This document shows, one piece after another, positions 23,073 to 28,935 of a stretch of 28,935 bases of DNA. Source of the DNA: Deltaproteobacteria bacterium (GTDB lineage: Bacteria; Desulfobacterota_B; Binatia; UBA9968); contig JACPSF010000067.1 of NCBI GenBank assembly GCA_016193385.1, forward strand, positions 10,563 to 39,497, given 5' to 3'. The notes under the pieces were generated by a model. That model was not told the DNA's origin. It made no database searches and was given only the letters and a program-made list of their open reading frames with translations. The position numbers and the translations under genes are program-made. Each line of letters starts with the position of its first letter. Position 1 is the stretch's first letter.

Positions 23073-23207
23073 TCAAAGCCGATCCACGGGACTATGAACT
23101 CCCTTACCTCCGCGATTCAAGACACGGGTACAGATCATCGTGGTGCTGACATCTCTGTGCCCCGAAAGCTCTTGGACGGTGCGGATATCGTAGCCCTCCT
23201 CCAAATG
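23073..23207 (-). pseudogene. intI: integron integrase, C-terminal remnant
   Basis: Forty-four residues on the minus strand read [19 protein letters not shown], then [18 protein letters not shown], then HSPVDRL and a stop at 23075-23073. Integron integrases end with [31 protein letters not shown], so the match is near complete. The conserved His of the GH box is kept, but the nucleophilic Tyr is Cys (codon TGT) and the next His is Arg. Upstream the frame meets a stop at 23208-23210 and only a trace of LR.SF remains. The protein would be inactive. The gene points the same way as the neighbouring cassette, with the cassette beyond its 3' end. Confidence 0.85.
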
Positions 23208-23277
23208 TTATCCTGATCCTTGACTCGAAAACTTCGCAAGACTAGGTTGAAGACGATATTGTGAATTCGTGCCTGGC

Positions 23278-23306
23278 TTGACAATTGGGACAGGTAAAAA
23301 AAGAAT
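23278..23306 (+). promoter_or_regulatory. candidate promoter of the Panacea operon
   Basis: TTGACA at 23278-23283, a 17-base spacer and AAGAAT at 23301-23306 (four of six to consensus). It lies about 57 bases before ATG 23363. Confidence 0.5.
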
Positions 23307-23362
23307 GAGAAAGTCGATAGATTTTGAAGGAATGTTGGTTCTTGATAAGATAAAGGACCTAT

Positions 23363-24082
23363 ATGAATATTAATAGCGAAGACCTGATCCGCTTAATCAT
23401 ATGGTACGCAAGCAGCCGTGGAGAAAAACTAACCACCCTTCGGCTCGTAAAGTTTCTTTATCTTGCAGACCTTTATCATGCCCGTGTCTCAAAGGGGACG
23501 ACATTGACCGGGTGGCCATGGGCGTTTGTTCATTTCGGTCCATACTGCCAAGAGGCTATGAGCGCTATCGATAGAGCAGGCAAAAGCGACTCCTTTCAAG
23601 TCAATGAGCAACCGAGCAAGTACGATGATGAAAAGGATTACCGGCTTTTTTGGATGGCGGACGTTGATGAGGAACCTGAAGTGATCAATAGGCTCGACAT
23701 CTCCGTCTGGAGCAAGCTTCAATGGGCCATTCAGAGGTGGGCAGACGATACATCCGGCCTTCTTGATTACGTCTATTTTGAGACCGAGCCCATGATTGAT
23801 GCCAAACCTGGAGAAATCCTGGATTTTGGAAAGGCTCGAATGCCCGACCCTCCGAAAAAGATTCAGATGAAGAAACTATCAAAGAAAAAAGTTGAAGAGG
23901 CAAAGAAGGCCATTAATGAATTGAAAGAACGATACAAGAAAGCAACAACCCTCAGACCTGCCCGGGGACCTATTGACCCCCTCTATTTAAAGGCTGTTCG
24001 CCAGCTCGAAGGCGAGGACTTAGAGGTCGGGCTTCAAGGCACGGCCGAACTAGGAGATTTGCGATCAGAGCAAAAACCATGA
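23363..24082 (+). CDS. Panacea-domain (DUF4065) protein, probable antitoxin
   Basis: 239 residues. The Panacea/SocA-like domain runs over about residues 5-155: LTTLRLVKFLYLADLYHA (24-41), TGWPWAFVHFGPYCQEAM (49-66), and DYVYFETEPMIDAKPGEILD near 139-158. Panacea proteins are antitoxins that neutralise many unrelated toxins by direct binding and are encoded next to them. The C-terminal part is a Lys/Glu-rich helix (KKKVEEAKKAINELKERYKK) and an acidic tail, probably a toxin-specific or oligomerising extension. AAAGGA precedes ATG 23363. The next gene starts 7 bases after the stop, so this is a two-gene operon. Composition is AT-richer than the metabolic neighbours, which suggests acquisition. 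Confidence 0.85.
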   Translation: MNINSEDLIRLIIWYASSRGEKLTTLRLVKFLYLADLYHARVSKGTTLTGWPWAFVHFGPYCQEAMSAIDRAGKSDSFQVNEQPSKYDDEKDYRLFWMADVDEEPEVINRLDISVWSKLQWAIQRWADDTSGLLDYVYFETEPMIDAKPGEILDFGKARMPDPPKKIQMKKLSKKKVEEAKKAINELKERYKKATTLRPARGPIDPLYLKAVRQLEGEDLEVGLQGTAELGDLRSEQKP

Positions 24083-24089
24083 GCCCATC

Positions 24090-24806
24090 ATGGGAATTAC
24101 GCAAATCATCGATCCTTTTTACCAACGTGTAAACCTAAGAGACCCCAAAAATCGTCCCCTAGTCGGCCAGTTCTGCTGGATTGCTGCCCACCATATCGAT
24201 AAGACTCCGCGAATTTTGGAAGTCGAAAGAAACAAGCCGACAGATCACTTTGCGACCAACTTCGTGATAAGAAATATGACCGACCAGGATTTCAAAAAGA
24301 AGACAAAGCTTCCCGTTAAATATCTCTCACTACGCGAAACCGAAGAGTTGGTCATTCATAGGGCAAAGAGACGCCTCGCAATAACCATTTCGGCTGAGAA
24401 CACTATTTTTGATGATATCAAAAACGCCGTTGGAGGAAAGGAACACGTACAGGAGGAAAATATTCTGGTCTTGCCGCTCTACGGCATTGAATCTGCCGCC
24501 CACGAGGGCGGTTTTCCTTCCGTGATGGTCGCGCGTATTAAGGCTTTAATGTATCGCCAATTTTTCTTTTGCCCAAATTTTTCAGAGGTCTATGAGGGGA
24601 TTATTCGTCTTGACCGAATCCAGCCGGTTATCCTGCAATACCCGGGCTGGCAACCTGTCGGGACCTCCCGATCAGAGGAGGCGTTGGGTGTTTTGATGGC
24701 TATGCTTCGTGACTACTTCGGGGCACCCCAAGACGAGAACATGAAAGCCCTCAGGGAAATAGTACAGGAGGCTTTACCAGAAGACGCTAAAATCACCAAA
24801 TCTTAG
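24090..24806 (+). CDS. unrecognised partner of the Panacea protein, candidate toxin
   Basis: 238 residues, soluble, with no signal or membrane segment. I cannot assign a family. Segments that look conserved are PLVGQFCWIAAHHIDKTPRI, HFATNFVIRNM, the core ENILVLPLYGIES, then VARIKALMYRQFFFCPNF, and EGIIRLDRIQPV. The pattern of a central strand ending LPLYGI, a basic helix with aromatic FFF, and RLDRIQP is reminiscent of MazF/PemK-like SH3 barrels, but that is only a guess. The start ATG 24090 has no good ribosome site and lies 7 bases after the Panacea stop, so translation is probably coupled. By position it is the toxin or cargo of a Panacea toxin-antitoxin pair. Confidence 0.7.
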   Translation: MGITQIIDPFYQRVNLRDPKNRPLVGQFCWIAAHHIDKTPRILEVERNKPTDHFATNFVIRNMTDQDFKKKTKLPVKYLSLRETEELVIHRAKRRLAITISAENTIFDDIKNAVGGKEHVQEENILVLPLYGIESAAHEGGFPSVMVARIKALMYRQFFFCPNFSEVYEGIIRLDRIQPVILQYPGWQPVGTSRSEEALGVLMAMLRDYFGAPQDENMKALREIVQEALPEDAKITKS

Positions 24807-24875
24807 AATGATTTTATGGAAAGCTAACCTGATCACGCACTGACACCATGGTAGAAGTAATAGAGAGGGCTCAAA

Positions 24876-26525
24876 ATGCTTGAAGGCGTGGTTCGGTTTC
24901 CTGCTGAGTTCGCGGCGCGCTACCGGGCGAAGGGATACTGGCAGGACCGATCTCTGGCAGACACCTTCGGAGAAGTATTCGCCAAATACGCCGATCGCGT
25001 GGCGATCATTGACCGCGACGAGGTCGTCACTTACAGCCAGCTCAACGAGCGGGCGGAGCGGCTGGCGCTCAACCTTCTCGACGAAGGGCTGCGGCCACTC
25101 GATTGCGTGGTCTTGCAGCTCCCCAACGTCGTCGAATTCGCCTACCTGTACTTTGCGCTGCAAAAAATCGGCTGCATCCCGATTATGGCGCTCCCCGCGC
25201 ACCGTTTCCGTGAGGTAAGCTATTTCGTGGAGCTATCGGACAGCGTGGCGTGCGCGGCGCTCGACCGAAGCCGCGACTTCGACTACACCGAGCTGATCCG
25301 GAGAATCCGCGCCGCGTCAAAGACGCTCCGACTGGGCATTATTTTGGGCGATACGCCGGAAGGATTCCTCTCCCTGAAGGAGCTCATCGAGCGAAAACCC
25401 AAGCGCTCCCCAAAAGAGCTGAAAGAGATATCGATCGATCCGGATGACCCCGCCGTGTTCCAGCTTTCAGGCGGCACCACGGGCGTGCCCAAGCTGATCC
25501 CCCGCACCCACAACGATTACGTCTACAACTCCAAGGCGGCGTCGGCGGTTACGGGAGTTGGCCCCGACAAGATTCTCTTGGACGTCCTGCCGCTGGCGCA
25601 TAACCTTCCGCTGGCGTGTCCCGGCTTACAGGGTTTTCTACTCCACGGGGGCAAAGTGGTTCTGGCAAACACGACACGAGCGGCCGACGTCTTCCCCCTG
25701 ATCGAGCGCCACCGCGTGACGCACGTTCCCGTCGTTCCGGCGCTTTTGATCCGCTGGATCAACGACCCAGCGATCAAGCAATTCGATCTGTCATCTTTGA
25801 AGGTCATTCAGAGCGGCGGACAGCGGCTTCAGCCCGAGGTGCGGCGCCGCACCAAAGAGCTCGTCCCAACCGTCACCGTCCAGGAAAACTTCGGCATGGC
25901 CGAAGGGATGCTCATGTTTGTGCGATTTGAAGACCCCGAAGACGTGAGAATGGAGACGGTCGGGCGCCCGATCAGCCCCGGCGATGAGGTGCGGCTCGTC
26001 GATGACGAAGACAACGAAGTGGCCCCCGGCGAGGTCGGCGAGTTTTTGGCTCGCGGTCCCTATACGCTCAGGGGTTATTACAGAGCGCCCGAGCACAACG
26101 CCAGGGCTTTTACCTCCGACGGCTTTTACCGCTCCGGCGACCTGATGCGCCGGCACCCGTCCGGCAATTATCTGGTGGAGGGCCGCAAAAAGGACCTCAT
26201 CAACCGGGGCGGAGAGAAAATCAGCGCGGAGGAAATAGAAAATCTGGTCCTGACGCACCCTGCCGTGCAAAACGTGGCCTGCGTCCCCATGCCGGACCCG
26301 ATTCTGGGCGAGCGCATGTGCGCCGCTATCATCCTGCGCAGCGGTAGGACGTTGACGATGGAGGAACTTGTCGCCTTCCTCGCCGATCAGGAAATCGCCA
26401 GGCACAAGTTGCCCGAACGATTGGAGATCATGGAAGAGTTTCCGATGTCGCCTTTCGGCAAAGTGTCGAAGAAGGACCTAACCGAAAAAATTGCGCTAAA
26501 GCTCAAAGAAGAAGGTAAAATCTGA
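24876..26525 (+). CDS. aryl-acid AMP ligase (EntE/DhbE-like)
   Basis: 549-residue ANL-superfamily ligase. The P-loop FQLSGGTTGVPKLIPRTHNDY starts near 195, the A4 region LPLAHNLPLACPG is at 238-250, the A5 region is QENFGMAEG, A7 is YRSGDLMRRHPSGNY, A8 is GRKKDLINRGGEKISAEEIE, and the A10 lysine is Lys529 in SPFGKVSKKDL. The HN pair and overall pattern match 2,3-dihydroxybenzoate/salicylate-AMP ligases. The position equivalent to DhbE Ser240 is Cys here (ACPG), which I recall is typical of salicylate-specific enzymes. No siderophore NRPS, carrier or isochorismatase gene is nearby, so a catabolic aryl-CoA ligase role is as likely. GAGAGGG precedes ATG 24876. Confidence 0.88.
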   Translation: MLEGVVRFPAEFAARYRAKGYWQDRSLADTFGEVFAKYADRVAIIDRDEVVTYSQLNERAERLALNLLDEGLRPLDCVVLQLPNVVEFAYLYFALQKIGCIPIMALPAHRFREVSYFVELSDSVACAALDRSRDFDYTELIRRIRAASKTLRLGIILGDTPEGFLSLKELIERKPKRSPKELKEISIDPDDPAVFQLSGGTTGVPKLIPRTHNDYVYNSKAASAVTGVGPDKILLDVLPLAHNLPLACPGLQGFLLHGGKVVLANTTRAADVFPLIERHRVTHVPVVPALLIRWINDPAIKQFDLSSLKVIQSGGQRLQPEVRRRTKELVPTVTVQENFGMAEGMLMFVRFEDPEDVRMETVGRPISPGDEVRLVDDEDNEVAPGEVGEFLARGPYTLRGYYRAPEHNARAFTSDGFYRSGDLMRRHPSGNYLVEGRKKDLINRGGEKISAEEIENLVLTHPAVQNVACVPMPDPILGERMCAAIILRSGRTLTMEELVAFLADQEIARHKLPERLEIMEEFPMSPFGKVSKKDLTEKIALKLKEEGKI

Positions 26526-26564
26526 TTCGCCTCTTCGATCGGCGCCGTCCCCTCCCGTGGTCGT

Positions 26565-27503
26565 TTACTTCATCCGTATCGCATCGGGATTTGCCACGTT
26601 GATAGGGCTGCCGGCGGCGTAGGCGAGAATTTGGTCGACCACCACTCCATAGTATGCCTCGTAGGTATCCCTCTCGACGTAACCCAGGTGGGGCGTGCAG
26701 ACCACGTTATCCATCTTGAGCAGCGGGTGAGCCGCCCCGATCACGGGCTCGTCTTCAAAGACATCCACCGCTGCCAAGCCCGGGCGCCCCGCCTTGCAGG
26801 CTTCGACCAGCGCGCCCTCGGCGATGAGCGCGGCGCGGCTCGTGTTGACGATGAGCGCGTCCGGTTTCATACGCGCGAGGTCCTCACGCGTGACGATGCC
26901 GCGGGTGTCCTTGTTGAGCGGGAGGTGCAGACTCAGGATGTCGCATTCGGCAAAGAAGGCAGCGCGACTTTTCGCCACCTCATAACCGGCCTCTCTTGCA
27001 CGCGCGGCCGATCCCTCTCGACCCCAGCACAGCACGCGCGCGCCGAACGCCCGTCCCACATTGGCCACCAGGCTGCCGATGCGACCGAGGGCGTAAATCC
27101 CCAGCGTCTTGTCCTGCACGCCGATCCCGAGCGTCGACTGCCAGTGCCCCTCTCTTAACCGCTGCACCTCGTAAGGGACGTGCCTCAGCGCGGCGAGGAT
27201 CAGTCCCCAGGTAAGCTCCGCGGTCGGGTGCGGGTTGCCGGAGCCGCCGGCCGAGATGTGTCCTGTGTTGCGCCCTGTCTGGCTGATGAGCCTGAGCTTG
27301 GGCAGACGCTCGATCACCGCGCGCGGAAAACGCGACCGTTGCTGAGTCAGGATCACCGCTTCGACGTCTTTCAAGCGCCCGGCGAGCCTGGCCGCGTCCT
27401 TCTCGGTGTCGTTGTACACGAGCAACTCGTGGCCTTTGAGCTTCGCGCAGCACCGAAGCGTGCGGAACGCGTCTTGATAGTCGTCAATCACCGCGATCTT
27501 CAT
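26565..27503 (-). CDS. D-2-hydroxyacid dehydrogenase (PGDH-like)
   Basis: 312-residue NAD-dependent dehydrogenase. The cofactor loop is ALGRIGSLVANVGRAFGA, with Ala where Gly is usual at the start. The catalytic residues are the Arg in IVNTSRAALI, the Glu in AAVDVFEDEP and the His in VCTPHLGY. The substrate domain reads LRLISQTGRNTGHI and jumps straight to SAGGSGNPH. Relatives have about 12 more residues here (around ACT..G..V), so a small in-frame deletion is likely. AAAGGAAG precedes ATG 27503. It is convergent with the AMP ligase and divergent from the deacetylase gene. It may act on 2-hydroxy acids from degradation; phosphoglycerate as substrate is less likely for this short form. Confidence 0.85.
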   Translation of the reverse strand: MKIAVIDDYQDAFRTLRCCAKLKGHELLVYNDTEKDAARLAGRLKDVEAVILTQQRSRFPRAVIERLPKLRLISQTGRNTGHISAGGSGNPHPTAELTWGLILAALRHVPYEVQRLREGHWQSTLGIGVQDKTLGIYALGRIGSLVANVGRAFGARVLCWGREGSAARAREAGYEVAKSRAAFFAECDILSLHLPLNKDTRGIVTREDLARMKPDALIVNTSRAALIAEGALVEACKAGRPGLAAVDVFEDEPVIGAAHPLLKMDNVVCTPHLGYVERDTYEAYYGVVVDQILAYAAGSPINVANPDAIRMK

Positions 27504-27722
27504 CGTCGTTCTTCCTTTCTGTCGAGAAACTTCACGGCCCGCTCACCCATGGAGCCGGAGAACTGGCTTGGAGGAGAAATTACTGACAATCGTGTGGCTA
27601 TGTCAACCCGACGCCTCTTTTCCCCCTTGACGCCCATCATAAACTTGACTTATTTTTAGGTCCGTTTTTGACTCGTGGACTGGGTCGTCCCGATCCGGCA
27701 CGACTGAAGGAGGTAACCTGAT

Positions 27723-28592
27723 ATGCAACCCCGGCGCTACGGCCCCTTCCCTTATACCCCGATCAACCGCCGCCCGAAGCTGAAATGGCCGAGCGGCGCG
27801 CGTGTCGCCGTCTGGGTGTGCCCGAACATCGAGGTGTTCGCGCTGAACGAGCCCGTGCCGCTCGGCAGCGGCAAGGTTCCTGACGTGCCGGCCTGGTCGC
27901 TCCGCGATTACGGCGCGCGCGTCGGCATATTCCGGATCATGGAGGTGCTATCCAAGCGCGGCATCCGCGCCACGGCGTCGCTCAATGCCGAGGTCTGCGA
28001 CGACTATCCCCAGATCGTCGAAGACGCGGTGGCGCTGGGCTGGGAATTCCTCGCTCACGGCCAGTCCAACACGCGCCGGCTGAGCGACATTCCACCCGAG
28101 ACCGAGCGGCAGGTGATCCACGATTCGCTGGCCCGCGTCGCCAAGGCCACCGGCAGGCGGCCCAGGGGCTGGCTCGGGTCGGGGATGATGGAGACCTGGA
28201 ACACGCTGGAACACTTCGCCGACGAGGGGATCGAGTACGTCTGCGACTGGAACAACGACGACCAGCCCTACCTGATGGACATCGGCGGACGGCGTATGGT
28301 CGCCCTGCCCTATTCGGTGGAGATCAACGACCTGCCCGCGTTGCTCCGCCAGAACCGCAGCAGTGACGAATTCGAGAAGATGATGTGCCGCCAGTTCGAC
28401 ACGCTGTACCGCGAAGGGGCCGAGTCGGGCCGCGTCATGGCGATCGCGGTGCACCCCTACGTCATCGGCTTTCCGCACCGCATCTGGGCGCTGGAGTCCG
28501 CGTTGGACTACATCCGCGGCCACGATGCCGTCTGGTTTGCAACCGCCGACAAGATCGTCGACCACTACCTGAAATCAGGCGCAACGTTCTGA
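27723..28592 (+). CDS. polysaccharide-deacetylase-family protein (PuuE-like)
   Basis: 289-residue NodB-fold protein of the allantoinase/PuuE branch. YTPINRRPKLKWPSGARVAV is the typical N-terminus, followed by the long insertion with DVPAWSLRDYGARVGIFRIM. RATASLNAEVCDDYPQIVE then leads to EFLAHGQSNTRRL, which carries a metal-ligand-like His. GWLGSGMMETWNT and the final AIAVHPYVIGFPHR complete the barrel. Members hydrolyse C-N bonds of small amides such as allantoin or N-carbamoyl compounds as often as sugar N-acetyl groups, so the substrate is open. A strong AAGGAGGT lies upstream of ATG 27723. The gene diverges from the hydroxyacid dehydrogenase across a 219-base gap. Confidence 0.85.
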   Translation: MQPRRYGPFPYTPINRRPKLKWPSGARVAVWVCPNIEVFALNEPVPLGSGKVPDVPAWSLRDYGARVGIFRIMEVLSKRGIRATASLNAEVCDDYPQIVEDAVALGWEFLAHGQSNTRRLSDIPPETERQVIHDSLARVAKATGRRPRGWLGSGMMETWNTLEHFADEGIEYVCDWNNDDQPYLMDIGGRRMVALPYSVEINDLPALLRQNRSSDEFEKMMCRQFDTLYREGAESGRVMAIAVHPYVIGFPHRIWALESALDYIRGHDAVWFATADKIVDHYLKSGATF

Positions 28593-28935
28593 GCCCGGCA
28601 AAACCGTGGGAGACTGTGCTTGTGCCGCCCCCTCTTCTCTCACGGGGAATTGGGTTCAGGCTGATAAATGATATTCATCCGGAATCCAAATGTCGGGCCT
28701 GGACCCCCACTTGCCGTGTCTTGACAGCGCTTTTAGCGTGGTGATATGAGCGGCTCAGTGTTGTGTAGGCGCTGAAAGCCTCCCCCGACCTTGGCGAGCA
28801 TCTTGTGATGTGAGGCCTAGCAGGCTGCGGAAAAAGTGATTTTCATGCTTCGAGAGTCTCAGCATGAACGGCAATTCGTCAATGTTTTCAACACTTGCTC
28901 CGTTCGCCCTGAGCGTGTCGAAGGGTGAACGGAGG
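28593..28935. other. gene-free right end with dispersed-repeat-like sequence
   Basis: I see no gene in this stretch. TTGACA at 28721-28726 lacks a good -10. From about 28826 the sequence AGCAGGCTGCGGAAAAAGTG has the form of a dispersed intergenic repeat. Confidence 0.5.
28896..28935. repeat. palindromic repeat at the window edge
   Basis: CTCCGTTCGCCCT pairs with AGGGTGAACGGAG with a single G-T mismatch around a loop containing GTGTCGA. The words match those of the palindrome at 4581-4663. Its right flank may be cut by the window edge. Confidence 0.65.

Larger units (their letters stand above)
22922..23362. other. gene-free stretch with integron remnants and an upstream region
   Basis: Apart from the direct repeats and the integrase remnant, the stretch has no intact gene. 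A plus-strand frame at 23025-23216 is the antisense of the integrase remnant. Bases 23210-23362 form the promoter region of the Panacea operon. Confidence 0.6.

Noticed and set aside
23025..23216. Plus-strand frame of 63 codons.
   Set aside because: It is the antisense of the integrase remnant.

Overview
The window looks like chromosomal DNA from an uncultured, metabolically broad soil- or groundwater-type Gram-negative bacterium. OmpA and lipoprotein genes, a tripartite tricarboxylate transporter (TTT), a stand-alone solute-binding protein, CocE and alpha/beta hydrolases, amidohydrolases and SDRs are a mix I associate with Desulfobacterota-, Rokubacteria- or Tectomicrobia-like genomes. The lineage is inference only. 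Coding is mostly GC-rich with clear AGGAGG-type ribosome sites. I saw no rRNA, tRNA or CRISPR array.

Layout. 1-1990: a minus-strand envelope cluster (lipoprotein, OmpA-type protein, Gly/Ser-rich exported protein) preceded by a strong terminator-like hairpin. 2169-3545: a DUF433/DUF5615 toxin-antitoxin pair whose toxin is broken by two compensating frameshifts, then pdxH. 3600-5900: a gene graveyard holding a truncated P-type ATPase ending at a 27-bp tandem duplication, a small eRF1-like protein, two decayed ABC substrate-binding fragments, a small membrane protein and an orphan Tat signal. 6029-7735: CocE hydrolase. 7750-11170: minus-strand TTT operon (tctB-tctA-tctC-ethD). 11368-14681: solute-binding protein, alpha/beta hydrolase, exported MsrB, and a second copy of the hydrolase 3' end. 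14921-16819: a DNA methyltransferase followed by a GIY-YIG nuclease resembling Eco29kI, a probable restriction-modification pair. 17329-20459: truncated PPOX protein, SDR, amidohydrolase, SDR. 20562-24806: an accessory island. 24876-28592: aryl-AMP ligase, 2-hydroxyacid dehydrogenase and polysaccharide-deacetylase-family protein.

The most informative part is the island at 22.4-24.8 kb. A 44-residue remnant on the minus strand (23073-23207) matches the C-terminus of an integron integrase, with the nucleophilic Tyr changed to Cys. Next to it, a zinc-ribbon ORF sits between a GTTAGAC core (22878-22884) and a 66-bp folded attC-like site (22394-22459) that begins one base after the stop codon, which is the anatomy of an integron gene cassette. 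On the other side lies a two-gene operon of a Panacea (DUF4065) protein and an unrecognised 238-residue partner, a candidate toxin-antitoxin system with a possibly undescribed toxin.

The catabolic genes (CocE, EthD, TTT, amidohydrolase, SDRs, ligase, dehydrogenase) suggest uptake and breakdown of organic acids and aromatic or ester substrates, but no complete pathway can be named. The many truncated genes point to repeated insertion and deletion between stable metabolic genes.
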